Origin: Phycisphaerales bacterium
GTDB taxonomy: Bacteria > Planctomycetota > Phycisphaerae > Phycisphaerales > UBA1924
Length of the DNA stretch: 38,006 bases
Assembly (NCBI GenBank): GCA_028284805.1
Contig: JANQQZ010000165.1
Span: 1-38,006, forward strand
Direction: 5' to 3'
Shown: one piece after another, positions 1-8,926 of the stretch
Numbering within the stretch: the stretch's first letter is position 1
Layout of the letters: each line of letters starts with the position of its first letter
The notes under the pieces: generated by a model
Told to the model about the DNA's origin: nothing
The model's input: only the letters and a program-made list of their open reading frames with translations
Database searches by the model: none
Program-made: the position numbers and the translations under genes

Positions 1-3000
1 ACGAGAATGACCAGGTCGTCCTCGACGCCGCTTCCGGAGCCATCGAGGTCGGACGATCGGATCAGCACCGGAGTGCCGTTGGGCTGATTCGGGATGTCCT
101 GGGCGGCGGCGAGGGTGATCGAGCCAGAGGTCTGCGTGGTGTTGCGGAGTTGACGTACGACGCGTTCCACGCCGTTGCTGGCGACGATGGCCACGTCCCG
201 GTCGCCGTCGTCGTCCAGATCGACCAGGCTGAGCGAGACCGGGTCGACCGACGCGGGGATCTCCACGGGCGGTACGATGGTGCCATCACCGCGTGTACGC
301 AGGACGCTGAGCGTACCGGCGGTCTGGTTGATCACCACTAGGTCGTCGATGTCGTCGCCGTCAAGGTCGGCGGCGCGGACGTCACGCGGGCCTTCGCCGG
401 TGGGGAAGCTCAGCGGCGTCCAGTCTTCGGGCATGGCGTCGGTCGACAGGGCGACGAAGACGGTGAGGCGGTCGCTCCCCCGCGTTGTCACCGCGAGGCC
501 GGTCGCAAACGTGCCGGCAGCGCCGTCGACATCGATCGGATCGCCAGCGTCGACGTCGTCGTCGTCGACCGGCAGCGGGCAGAAGTCCCAGCCTGGATCA
601 GTCGTGTTGAATCGGGCGACATTGATGACAGAGTTGTCGATCGCGGCGGTGTCCTCGAGGATCGCAAGGCCGGTGCCTGCGGCGGCGAAGAAGCCGTCGT
701 CGGCGACGAGATCGGTCACCGTCGAGGTCGGGTCGATGACAAACGCCGGAAGCGAGGAGTCGGCGAGGCCGACGCCGTCAAACTCGATGACATGGACATC
801 GTTGCTGGCAGCGGCGTTGCCACGTGAGGCGAAGGCGATCTCATTCACACCGTCGGCATCGAAGTCGCCGATCTCGACCGCGACAGGCGCGTCGACCTCG
901 CCGACGTTGGTGTAGAGCGCCACGGAGTTGAAGGCGAATCCGCTTGAGTCGTCGCCCTCCAGAAGCGCGACTGCGCCCTGAGGGAAACCAGTCAGCGCCG
1001 GCACAGCGATCACCAGGTCGTCGACTTGATCGCCCGTGATGTCGCCGAGCACCGCGTCATTAGGTGTGCCGTCAGGAGCAAACTCGCTCCCGCCGAAGAG
1101 AAGCTCGTCAAGAGTGATCACCTGAAGGGACACCGTCGCTCCTCCCTCCGCGGTCACAGGAATGAAGGTGTCGACACCACCCGAGCCACTCGATGCGGTC
1201 GTGACGACCGGAGCAAGTACGACATCAAAGCGGTCCGCTCCCGGAAGGAAGCCGCTCTGCGCGACGAAGAAAGTACCGCCCGATGTCAGTAGCGCTTTGG
1301 CTGCCGACGCAGGCTGTTGGATGACCAGTCCGCCGGACAACACCACGGAATCCCGGACTGTCAGCAGCGGGAGCTCGCCCTCTTCGTCGAACCCAATGTC
1401 TAGGACACCACTAATAGCGCCATCGAGAATCGGCACGAGTCGTAGAGCTCCCTCAATGGCTAGCCCGCCGCTACGCGGGCCTGTCGGGGCTTGCTCTTGT
1501 CCAACAACAAGCCGGCCCACACCCACGACATCTCCCTCGATCGAGCCGTTCCCCCGAACCGTGGTTGAGGGACGAAGCTGGAGCGAGCTTCCAGGCGCGA
1601 TGAACCGGGCACCGTCCTTCAACTCGAGTGTGAACTCTCCGACCCCGGGCACAATCCCCTGCGATGCCGACCAGACAGCACTCGGCCCGTCGAGAACGAC
1701 CGAGACCGAATCGCTGACATTCGGTGCTGCTATGACATCCGACAGGGTTGTGAGAGTTGAGTCTCCACTTACGTCGATGACAACCGACCCACCTGGGGCA
1801 TCCGAACCGCCGAGAACGACATCGCCCATCGCGGTCACGGATGAATCGACAACCGACGCAAAGACGCTTCCGCCGTTCTCCGCGACGAGCGCTGTTTGAC
1901 CGTTCAACTGCACATCTGATCCGTTCGTGACCAACGGAAACAGAGTGCCGGCGCTTCGGACAGAAAGCGACCCTTGAACGGTCGCAGAAAGGCCTTGCGC
2001 GACTTCAACAATCGCGCTGCTACCATCTGTCGCACGCAACGCCACACCCTCTGCTGCGACCAGACCTCCGCTCATTGCCGGTTCGGATCGGAACGCGAGC
2101 TGCCGGAACCCAGGGCCACCATCCGCCGTGAACTCAATAGAAGGACGTTCTGTAGACGGTGGAGCAGTCAGCTGCAAGACTGAGTTGTTCTCGATGCGAA
2201 ACGTCACAAAGTCATCGGGCACGCGCAGCCGCGCCGCCTCGAAGAGTCCGCTGGGGGGATCCACATCAACGGTCGACGTACTCCCAACGCGGAGCCTTCG
2301 ATCAAAGAGCATCTCATCACACGGCAGCGGAGCCGCATCGTTCCAGTTCGCCGAATCCAGCACACTCGGATTCTGACCTGCATCGACCCAGACCCGCGCA
2401 ACATATGGGGCGGTCTGATAGGCGTAGGCGGTCGATCCTCCCACAGCACCGAAACCCTGACCGTTGCGAGGTGCCCCAATCACAAGAAAATCCGATGCCG
2501 CTGCGATGCTCGCCCCGAACTGGAACGCGTCCGTGTCGGGTTGCCGATCGATCGATCGAGCCTCCTGGTACCCTGTCGCTGTCCGAAGAAACAGCGTCGC
2601 GGCACCGATCTGGGCGTTAATGGGGTCAGGGGTGGTATTGAGCGAGGGTGACCCGGCAACCAGTACATCCCCGACTAGTTCGACCGCGATTCCGAATCCA
2701 TCAGAGCTTTCTGATGACTCAGGAGTGATCGCGCCGAGCAGCGTCCACAGCTGGTCCGTCTGTCGCTCGAATACGTCGACCCTTCCCGCCGCGCTGCCGC
2801 CCAGCAGGTTGCCCGGAGCTCCGACCACAAGCCTGTCACCGAGCAGTGCCACACTTTCGCCGAACCTGTCTGCGATCGGCTGGTTCGACATGACTGCTGC
2901 CGAGAAGACAAGCCGCTGTCCGGCGGGCTCGGTCTGACGGTACTCGTAAACATCGGCTCGGCCACGGGCAGAATCGTCTGAGGACGGATACTGCCAGTCG

Positions 3001-3704
3001 CCCAGCACGACGCGGTTTGTCGATGAGTCGAACGCGATTGACCGTTGCGGGCTGCTCGGAAGAAGCTGCTCAAAGGACCACACGCCATTACTCACGCCGA
3101 GAACCACCGCGCCACTTGACACGGCTCGATTCTGGGCACCGGCAATGACGAAGTCCGGGCCCATCGCAAGACCATTCACGCCAACGAGCAGATTGCCCTG
3201 TCCAAGATCAGCCGTTCGAACGGTCTGAGTAAGCAGCCACGCCTGACCGTCGTACTCATAGAACCACAGGAGACTGCTGCTGGGGACACCCATCATCGTC
3301 GCCATAGGATCGTTCGACGACACAACAATTCGCTGCTCAAACAGAGCCACCGCTGTTCCGAACCCGGTGACTCCAGACCCGGGATCAAGAATCTGTGGCG
3401 TCGGCGATAGACCAATGGCTGGAGACCCGTCTGGTCGAACCCCGGTGTCGATGCGTTCAAACACGCTCACCGTTCCGGTGCGTGTTCCACCTCCGTCCGT
3501 AGACTCGCGCGGTGCACCAATCACAACCCACTCATTCGTGCATGCGACAGCAAGACCGAAACGATTGTCGGGCGCATTGAATGATGAGGCTACAGCTGCA
3601 AAGGGCTGCAGCGGCTCGCATTCATCCTGATGGGCCTGAGCACCGCCTGAAACCCCACACACTGCAAGGACAAGCAGTACATGCGTTCGTGACCACACAT
3701 CCAT
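1..3704 (-). CDS. Giant secreted FG-GAP/VCBS beta-propeller protein (partial, C-terminus beyond left edge)
   Basis: One minus-strand reading frame is open without a stop from the ATG at 3704 to base 1, 1234 codons. I checked the frame at six points and found no shift. The start ATG follows a GAGGGGG ribosome site. Residues 1-24 are a signal peptide (hydrophobic LLVLAVCGVSGG, cleavage after AQA). The first third carries FG-GAP/integrin-alpha-type repeats of the form FG.xVA...VVIGAPR. The middle (about base 2400 to 1100) is a Ser/Thr/Val/Gly-rich repetitive segment opened by an NWNDAAPLP motif, like autotransporter-type beta-helix passengers. The last 350 residues are VCBS-type repeats with acidic calcium loops (DLDGDDIDD, DLDDDGDRD). 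The final visible residues (IRSSDLDGSGSGVEDDLVILV) are shared with the mini-protein at 3850-4233, so a dockerin tail probably follows. Likely an extracellular adhesin or scaffold; ligand unknown. The many ORFs in other frames here are shadows. Confidence 0.85.
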   Translation of the reverse strand, partial: MDVWSRTHVLLVLAVCGVSGGAQAHQDECEPLQPFAAVASSFNAPDNRFGLAVACTNEWVVIGAPRESTDGGGTRTGTVSVFERIDTGVRPDGSPAIGLSPTPQILDPGSGVTGFGTAVALFEQRIVVSSNDPMATMMGVPSSSLLWFYEYDGQAWLLTQTVRTADLGQGNLLVGVNGLAMGPDFVIAGAQNRAVSSGAVVLGVSNGVWSFEQLLPSSPQRSIAFDSSTNRVVLGDWQYPSSDDSARGRADVYEYRQTEPAGQRLVFSAAVMSNQPIADRFGESVALLGDRLVVGAPGNLLGGSAAGRVDVFERQTDQLWTLLGAITPESSESSDGFGIAVELVGDVLVAGSPSLNTTPDPINAQIGAATLFLRTATGYQEARSIDRQPDTDAFQFGASIAAASDFLVIGAPRNGQGFGAVGGSTAYAYQTAPYVARVWVDAGQNPSVLDSANWNDAAPLPCDEMLFDRRLRVGSTSTVDVDPPSGLFEAARLRVPDDFVTFRIENNSVLQLTAPPSTERPSIEFTADGGPGFRQLAFRSEPAMSGGLVAAEGVALRATDGSSAIVEVAQGLSATVQGSLSVRSAGTLFPLVTNGSDVQLNGQTALVAENGGSVFASVVDSSVTAMGDVVLGGSDAPGGSVVIDVSGDSTLTTLSDVIAAPNVSDSVSVVLDGPSAVWSASQGIVPGVGEFTLELKDGARFIAPGSSLQLRPSTTVRGNGSIEGDVVGVGRLVVGQEQAPTGPRSGGLAIEGALRLVPILDGAISGVLDIGFDEEGELPLLTVRDSVVLSGGLVIQQPASAAKALLTSGGTFFVAQSGFLPGADRFDVVLAPVVTTASSGSGGVDTFIPVTAEGGATVSLQVITLDELLFGGSEFAPDGTPNDAVLGDITGDQVDDLVIAVPALTGFPQGAVALLEGDDSSGFAFNSVALYTNVGEVDAPVAVEIGDFDADGVNEIAFASRGNAAASNDVHVIEFDGVGLADSSLPAFVIDPTSTVTDLVADDGFFAAAGTGLAILEDTAAIDNSVINVARFNTTDPGWDFCPLPVDDDDVDAGDPIDVDGAAGTFATGLAVTTRGSDRLTVFVALSTDAMPEDWTPLSFPTGEGPRDVRAADLDGDDIDDLVVINQTAGTLSVLRTRGDGTIVPPVEIPASVDPVSLSLVDLDDDGDRDVAIVASNGVERVVRQLRNTTQTSGSITLAAAQDIPNQPNGTPVLIRSSDLDGSGSGVEDDLVIL

Positions 3705-3849
3705 ACTCTCGGCCCCCTCTCAACTCAGTGGTACCACTCAGCACTGGTACTAACGCCCCTCATGCCGTCACCACACAGGCGACTGTGCGTGTAGCCAGTT
3801 CATATCCCAATCATACGCTATACTTACAATCGTCAGTCGTAGTCAGTGC
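3705..3849 (-). promoter_or_regulatory. Upstream region of the giant secreted protein with a palindromic operator-like cluster
   Basis: This 145-bp gap separates the mini dockerin gene from the giant gene. It contains the 12-bp perfect palindrome AGTGGTACCACT (3728-3739), and GTACCA is repeated in inverted form so that 3731-3750 reads as an inverted repeat (GTACCA, 8 bp, TGGTAC). Further upstream (3826-3849) are AT-rich stretches and GTCAGTC-type short repeats. The palindromes lie 25-45 bp before the start codon, a usual place for an operator. No convincing -35/-10 pair could be fixed. Confidence 0.3.
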
Positions 3850-4233
3850 TTATTTACACCCGCTGTTGTAGTTCAGCACCCAGGCGTTGAAGTCGGTGGG
3901 GCTAACGAGGCCGTCTCCGTTGACATCGGCGGGGCACGGCACGGCAGATGCACTGAGCCGCACGCCGTGCGTGGCGGGGTCTCCGTCGCGAGCCGATCCG
4001 GCTTCGACGAGAATGACCAGGTCGTCCTCGACGCCGCTGCCGGAGCCATCGAGGTCGGACGACCGGATCAGCACCGGCACCCATGAAAGCCCGTCATAGG
4101 GTCCGGGGTCGTCGTCAGCCACCCCCGGACCAGTGAGGCGGTCGCAGTCCACCCGGAGGATGACCTGAGAATGAGTGTCAGCGGCAAGCGTGGCAGCGAG
4201 AAACAGGAAGAAAGTGCGAGCAGCTCGATTCAT
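3850..4233 (-). CDS. Secreted mini-protein with single-repeat dockerin-like GC tail
   Basis: This encodes 127 aa. Residues 1-23 are a signal peptide (MNRAARTFFLFLAATLAADTHSQ). About 30 residues of unique sequence follow, then PVLIRSSDLDGSGSGVEDDLV, which is almost identical to the last visible part of the giant gene downstream. The end is a dockerin-like module, CPADVNGDG...DFNAWVLNYNSGCK. Compared with the full two-loop module of the DUF4114 protein at 30488-32290, this tail has one calcium loop joined directly to the last helix, as if the middle had been deleted. AGGAAG lies 10 bp before the ATG and there is a plausible promoter (4266-4294). It may be a real small secreted protein or a deletion derivative of a larger dockerin protein. 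Dockerin-like function is inferred from the DxNxDG loop. Confidence 0.6.
   Translation of the reverse strand: MNRAARTFFLFLAATLAADTHSQVILRVDCDRLTGPGVADDDPGPYDGLSWVPVLIRSSDLDGSGSGVEDDLVILVEAGSARDGDPATHGVRLSASAVPCPADVNGDGLVSPTDFNAWVLNYNSGCK
4007..4077. repeat. 71-bp direct repeat, copy 2 (copy 1 at 1-71)
   Basis: Bases 4007-4077 match bases 1-71 in the same orientation at 69 of 71 positions (differences at 33/4039 and 57/4063). Both copies lie in coding sequence, in the same reading frame and encoding the same residues. Copy 1 starts at the window edge, so the true repeat may be longer. Homology stops abruptly at 72/4078. Confidence 0.9.
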
Positions 4234-4774
4234 GGGTGATGGCTTCCTGGCGTTCGGAGACAGAGCTTATCATCCTACTGGAAGACGCTCGCAACCCCAC
4301 ACCGAAACGCGCGTGCTGAACAATGCCGTTGGCTTGTTCCGCTTCAGAGCGGGGCGCGGTCGGATCGGGGCTGAGCCCGCGAGCCTCAAAGCATGCACGA
4401 AGCCGGTGCCGCTGCAGAGTCGACGCGACTTCTTCCTCGGGCCCCGCATCCTGAAACCTGCTCTCGAATCGCTCGGGGAACTCCGGACTTTGCTTGCGGA
4501 CGGCCCAGCGTTCGGCGAACTCCCTGAGCGCATCGCCGGTGATCGTCGGCAGCACAGGAGGTGACCTCAGCACGTATGTCGTTGATGAGATCACTCCTGC
4601 GGAAGCAATACTCGCGGAGATCGCCGAAAACCAAGTGATGGTCGGGGCAACGGATGAACGTTCCGTGACAGCGTGTCCTCCTGTTCTGCGCCATCATCGA
4701 GCTGTGGTGCTGCGTAGTAAGTGCGTAGTGACGTGCTGGGATCGTCAAGGATTCCAAAAGACTGGGATGGGTCA
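4234..4774. other. 541-bp gap without a convincing gene; possible decayed coding sequence
   Basis: The gap lies between the kinase stop (4775) and the mini dockerin start. On the minus strand a GTG-initiated frame (4594 to 4178) contains protein-like residues (ITGDALREFAERWAVRKQ) but overlaps the mini gene by 56 bp and the promoter above. A second frame (4775 to 4386) holds another plausible stretch (CPDHHLVFGDLREYCFRRS). The two could be pieces of one frameshifted gene. I recognise no family in either. Confidence 0.25.
4266..4294 (-). promoter_or_regulatory. Candidate sigma-70 promoter of the mini dockerin gene
   Basis: On the minus strand TTGCGA (4294-4289) and GATAAG (4271-4266) are spaced by 17 bp, each matching four of six consensus bases. 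Transcription would start near 4258, about 25 bp before the ATG at 4233. Planctomycete promoter consensus is poorly known, so this is tentative. Confidence 0.3.
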
Positions 4775-7700
4775 CTAGGATCCTGATGACTCGCTTCGAA
4801 CGACCAATCCAGAGTAGTGGTCAAGCTCTCCCTGGAGGGCCTTCAGGAGTTCTTCGCGTTCAGACGGACCGAGGTCTCCAGCCGATCGCTGATCGCCGGT
4901 TGAGAGCAGCCACTCCCCTAGAGCCCCGTCGTTATCGCCGACGCCAAACTTTGCGATAGCCCGGCGTGTGTAGACGCTGTCGAGTGAGGGCGCCTCGTAT
5001 GAGTCAGCAAGCTCGAAGTGGTGGAGGGCTTCTGCATACTGACCAAGTCCGAGACGGATCGTCGCCACGTTCCGGAGTGTTCGAGCAGCAATCCCCGGTT
5101 CCTCGTGTTGCAAGCCTCGAAGCGCCTCGAGGGACGTGGTCGACTGAAGTACAGCTTGACCCGCCGCCAACAGCTGCTCAGCACCTGCTTCGTGACGACC
5201 CTCAATAAACCAGTGTTGGCGTTTGACCTCGAAGAGGTGACTACGGCAATGCTGCAAATCGCTCCAGTAGTCCGCCAATTGGGGCGATTGCCCGACCAGC
5301 CATTCAAACGTAGCGGCAGCATCTGTGAGGCGAGCATCGGCGTCGTTGAGGTGCGGAAGCGGATTGTCAGCCTCTTCTCCGGCAGTATCGAGAGCCAGCT
5401 TGCCCAGGATGACCTGGGCAACAGCTGTTTTGCGAACCGCGAACGAGTCGGTCGGATCCTCTCGACGAAGTTCATCTGCTGCTTCGAGAAATGCCAATGC
5501 TCCTTTGCGCGCTGCATCAAGATCGCCTTGGCGGGCGAGAATCTGGGCGATCGAGGCAAGTGTGTCAACGCGCATCTCGCGGAAACGCTCGAAGGCAGGG
5601 TCTGCACGAAGCCCCTGCTCTACGATCTGAAGGCGTTCTCGAAGCATCTCAAGTGACGCAACGTCATTGTCGCCGCCTGCGTCCGTTTCCTGGAAATCGC
5701 CGTAGCGAAGCAGAACATCTGCAAGAAGCAGAACGCTGGGGTAGTCTGAAACATGCTGCGCGACCGCGGTGCGGGCAAGTGCAAGTGCATCTTCGTAGTG
5801 GCCCTTTGCGAGTTCGGGCAATCCGGCCTCACGTTCAAGATCAGCCAGACGAAGCGTCGCCCTGGTCTGTCCTTCAGTGTGTCTTGCGCTGGGTAGGACG
5901 ATGGCGAGCTCAGTCCATAACTGGACGGAACGGTCTAGTTTGATCCGGGCTGCGTCAACGCGTCCCGTTGCCATGTCCAACTGTGCTCGGGCGTCGATGA
6001 CGACGGCCTCTGCTCGCAGTAACTCCGGGGCGCCTTTACCTGTAGGCAGGGCCAGCAATGACGAAAGGTCCCGTTGAGCGGCTTCGAGTGTCTGTCGACC
6101 AAGGGTCAAGGAACCAAGTCTTACGCTAATACCAGCGAGCAAAACTTGGCATTCAATGTGTCGGGCAAGAAACTCGATCCTTCTATTGGGTTCGGCATCA
6201 GCTAGATCAGTAAACAGGTCAGAAGCGAGCTGGGCTGCAGAACGGGCCGACGTCAGCTCGCTTCCGTCTACGAGGGACAATGAGGCAAGGCGCATGAAGC
6301 TCTCGGCGAGCATCGCGAGAGCCCAGGGCTCCTCGTCGAGATCCTCGCGGAGCCCTTCCATAGATTGAAGCATCGTATTCGAGAACCGCTGACGGAGCGT
6401 GGTGGCTCCCATGAGGCGTTGGATATCCTTCTCAAGGCCCTGATAGCTTGCCAGCACGAGACGGAGTCGATCGACGGCGTCGGACTTCGCCTGCGCTTCC
6501 CGTTCAGTATCCTGGCGAGCTCGGTCTATCTCGACTGCTCGTTCTTCAGCGATGGCTCGTTGGCTGTCCGCAGTCATTCGGGCCCGTTCCGCCTGCTGCC
6601 AAAGTATGACGACAATAACAGAAGATGCCGCAAACGCGCAACAAGCTGCAACGATGCCGAAGGCAACGGTCCGGTGGCGTCGCGAGAATTTCTGAAGCTG
6701 GTACATCACACTCGGCGGGCGAGCGACGATCGGTTCGTCGTGCAGATAGCGGCCAATGTCCTCCGCCAGCTCGTTGGCCGACTGATATCTACGGGTCTGC
6801 TGTTTGGCGAGCGCTTTCGCTACAATCGTCTCGATATCGCCACGAAAGGACCTGTCAACGCTCGACAAAGTTGTAGGTTCTTGCTCGCAGATGACACGGG
6901 CGGCTTCGATGAGGACCTTGGCGTCGAGCTTGTATGGGAGGCCACCGGACAGAACTTCATACAGCACGACGCCAAGAGAGTAGACATCGCTTCGTGCATC
7001 GACGTCGTCCGGATCGCCTGACACCTGTTCTGGTGACATGTATGGGACAGTGCCAACAAGCTGCCCCAGCTGCGTTTGAAGGTCCGTTGCCCGCAGGTCG
7101 CTCTCAGTGGTTCGGGCGACGCCGAAATCAAGGATCTTGGGATCCCCGGACTCAGAAACCATGATGTTGCTGGGCTTGAGATCTCTGTGTACCACCCCAC
7201 GGCTGTGCGCATAGTGAACTGCACCAGCGACCTTTTGCATCAGCAGTAGCCGCTCGTGCGTCGATGGCTGAGCCACACGAACAAACTCGCTAAGCGACCG
7301 GCCACGCACCAGCTCCATGGCAAAGAACGGAATCTCGTTGTCATCCACAGTCTCGACACCAGCTTCATAAAGCTGGGCAATTGCAGGATGTTGTAGCTTT
7401 GCGAGCACTTCGGTCTCGAAGCGGAAGCGATCCAGCAAGGAGCCTTTCATGAGGTCGGCTCGCACGACCTTAAGTGCTACGGTGCGCCGCGGGTAGTCCT
7501 GGATCGCCTTGTAGACGACGCCCATCCCTCCCATTCCAATGCGACGAATGACCCGGTACATTCCGATTCGAGATGGGTCGCGGCCGGGCTGAAAGGAGAG
7601 ACTGTCCCGCAGATGTGCAGGCGCAAGAACACCGGAAGCGGTCGGATCATCTTCGAGCCCCTGGACGTCGTAGTTGAGGAGTGACTCAACTTCGCGCCTT

Positions 7701-7813
7701 AGTTCGATGTTGTCCCCACAAGCCTCGTCAAGCACCCGGTCTCTTTCTGACCCAGTTAGCCCAACGGCTTGGAGAAAGACCTCCTTAGCGAGCTGGTGAA
7801 GTTCATCGCTCAT
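4775..7813 (-). CDS. Membrane Ser/Thr protein kinase with C-terminal TPR-like repeats (PknB type)
   Basis: This encodes 1012 aa starting at MSDELHQ; the ATG overlaps the stop of the upstream sigma factor by 11 bp. A longer frame exists, but its extra 22 residues lie inside the sigma gene. Kinase domain about 86-357: glycine loop GMGGMG (93-98), catalytic-loop start ALK with K115, HRDLKPSN with D211/K213/N216, DFG at 229-231, SPE at 260-262; all key residues are present. A single membrane segment (about 381-405) is followed by a charged coiled coil (406-480) and about 530 residues of helical, Ala/Leu-rich TPR-like repeats. The N-terminal 60 residues (EVFLQAVGL, DEACGDN...EVESLL) match the segment usually preceding planctomycete kinase domains. 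Probably a cytoplasmic kinase with an exported sensor or scaffold region. Pairing with an ECF sigma is typical of planctomycetes; the target is probably that sigma or its regulon (inference). Confidence 0.93.
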   Translation of the reverse strand: MSDELHQLAKEVFLQAVGLTGSERDRVLDEACGDNIELRREVESLLNYDVQGLEDDPTASGVLAPAHLRDSLSFQPGRDPSRIGMYRVIRRIGMGGMGVVYKAIQDYPRRTVALKVVRADLMKGSLLDRFRFETEVLAKLQHPAIAQLYEAGVETVDDNEIPFFAMELVRGRSLSEFVRVAQPSTHERLLLMQKVAGAVHYAHSRGVVHRDLKPSNIMVSESGDPKILDFGVARTTESDLRATDLQTQLGQLVGTVPYMSPEQVSGDPDDVDARSDVYSLGVVLYEVLSGGLPYKLDAKVLIEAARVICEQEPTTLSSVDRSFRGDIETIVAKALAKQQTRRYQSANELAEDIGRYLHDEPIVARPPSVMYQLQKFSRRHRTVAFGIVAACCAFAASSVIVVILWQQAERARMTADSQRAIAEERAVEIDRARQDTEREAQAKSDAVDRLRLVLASYQGLEKDIQRLMGATTLRQRFSNTMLQSMEGLREDLDEEPWALAMLAESFMRLASLSLVDGSELTSARSAAQLASDLFTDLADAEPNRRIEFLARHIECQVLLAGISVRLGSLTLGRQTLEAAQRDLSSLLALPTGKGAPELLRAEAVVIDARAQLDMATGRVDAARIKLDRSVQLWTELAIVLPSARHTEGQTRATLRLADLEREAGLPELAKGHYEDALALARTAVAQHVSDYPSVLLLADVLLRYGDFQETDAGGDNDVASLEMLRERLQIVEQGLRADPAFERFREMRVDTLASIAQILARQGDLDAARKGALAFLEAADELRREDPTDSFAVRKTAVAQVILGKLALDTAGEEADNPLPHLNDADARLTDAAATFEWLVGQSPQLADYWSDLQHCRSHLFEVKRQHWFIEGRHEAGAEQLLAAGQAVLQSTTSLEALRGLQHEEPGIAARTLRNVATIRLGLGQYAEALHHFELADSYEAPSLDSVYTRRAIAKFGVGDNDGALGEWLLSTGDQRSAGDLGPSEREELLKALQGELDHYSGLVVRSESSGS

Positions 7814-8417
7814 CGTAATCGCCCTTTGCGATTTCTCGTCTAAGAAACGCGCGTGCAAAGCTCCATTCTCGCTGCACACTTCGCTCGCTCAGACCCGTAA
7901 CCTCCGCGATCTGGCGGTCGGTCAGCCCAGCGAAGCACTTCAGTCGCACGATCTCGCTCGCCCGCTCGTCCTGCCGATCCAGTTTTAGCAGTGCGCTATC
8001 GAGAGCTACAACATTCTTCAAGTCTCTAGGAATCGGACTGGCGATCTGAGATTCAGAGCGAGCCTCTCGATTGTACTTTCGCTTCTTTGCGTTTCGCAGT
8101 CGTGCCGAATCGATCAACACCTCGCGCATCGCGTGGGCAAACACACTGAACAGGTGTCGACGATTCTCGAACGCGATCTGCTTACCGCCAAAGACACGAA
8201 CGTACGCGTCGTTGACGAGCGTGGTCGCTTGCAGATCTTCACGCATGCCTTCCCTGCGTATGTGCTGCGCAGCCATCTGATGCAAGAGTGTGTAGACCGC
8301 GTCGAGCAGGGCATTGGCTGCCCCAGAGCTGCCGGCCAGAGTCTGCTCTAGAAGTCGCGTGATCGCTTCAGACTCGTTTTGATTCGTATGAGCTGTCATT
8401 CCGTTCAACCATGGCAA
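7803..8417 (-). CDS. ECF-type RNA polymerase sigma factor, kinase-associated
   Basis: This encodes up to 204 aa; an alternative start is the ATG at 8399 (MTAHTNQ), and neither has a strong ribosome site. Region 2 spans about 25-100 with the LQATTLVNDAYVRV and RRHLFSVFAHAMREVLIDSAR signatures. Region 4 spans about 135-195 with the helix-turn-helix LTDRQIAEVTGLSERSVQREW. This is the pattern of the large planctomycete ECF group that lacks an anti-sigma gene and is instead linked to a Ser/Thr kinase. The reading frame ends inside the start of the kinase gene, so the two are translationally coupled. No anti-sigma factor is seen next to it, so phosphorylation by the kinase is a reasonable but unproven control. 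Confidence 0.92.
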   Translation of the reverse strand: MPWLNGMTAHTNQNESEAITRLLEQTLAGSSGAANALLDAVYTLLHQMAAQHIRREGMREDLQATTLVNDAYVRVFGGKQIAFENRRHLFSVFAHAMREVLIDSARLRNAKKRKYNREARSESQIASPIPRDLKNVVALDSALLKLDRQDERASEIVRLKCFAGLTDRQIAEVTGLSERSVQREWSFARAFLRREIAKGDYDER

Positions 8418-8926
8418 TGGAATCGGTCCTGCACCACCTGGGTACGATTCGCTTCACTGTACAGTCGCAGTCGACGCCTCTGTGATCACGAACCCACGCG
8501 GGGTGATCTTCTCTGCCCCTCCGTCTTGCAGGCGCTCCTCACTCCCCGACCCGCCAGGATGCCCGAAAATTGTCGGAGGTAGCATCGATTCGCGCCTCTA
8601 GCTCTGAATGAACGCGGAGTTCATTGACCTTTGGAGCCAATTATGCACGAAAGTACCACGGTCGAGTCGAGTAGAAACGGTCGATCTGTCAGCTCCTTGG
8701 CAGCAAGGGCAACGGCAGCCACGAATCGGAGCGGTGATGTGGTGCCAAACGGTCCGTTCGGTCCCGGCCGAGTTTTCGACACCTCGATTCGTAGGCTGAG
8801 TTGGAGATGTGCCCTCCTTGCGCGAAGTACTGGCGTCCGTAGAGGTAGTGGAGGAACACGGCCGTAAGCGTCTACAAATGAAAAGTTAAGAAAGTGTTTG
8901 GACAGAGCATAGGATGTGTCAGCAAG
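8418..8926. other. 509-bp gap upstream of the ECF sigma gene
   Basis: The promoter of the sigma/kinase operon should lie here, but I cannot fix it. A short plus-strand frame at 8643-8867 (74 aa, MHESTTVESS..., preceded by TTTGGAG at 8629-8635) has a plausible ribosome site but a low-complexity, unrecognised sequence. I treat it as unlikely to be a gene. Nothing else was seen. Confidence 0.3.

Noticed and set aside
175..1899. Plus-strand open frames of about 245 aa (175-915 and 1162-1899)
   Set aside because: They are Ser/Arg/Thr-rich antisense shadows of the giant minus-strand gene, which is open throughout and has family repeats and a signal peptide.
8643..8867. 74-aa ORF with ribosome-site-like sequence upstream of the IS remnant
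   Set aside because: Composition is unlike its coding neighbours and no family is recognisable; kept only as a note in the gap entry.
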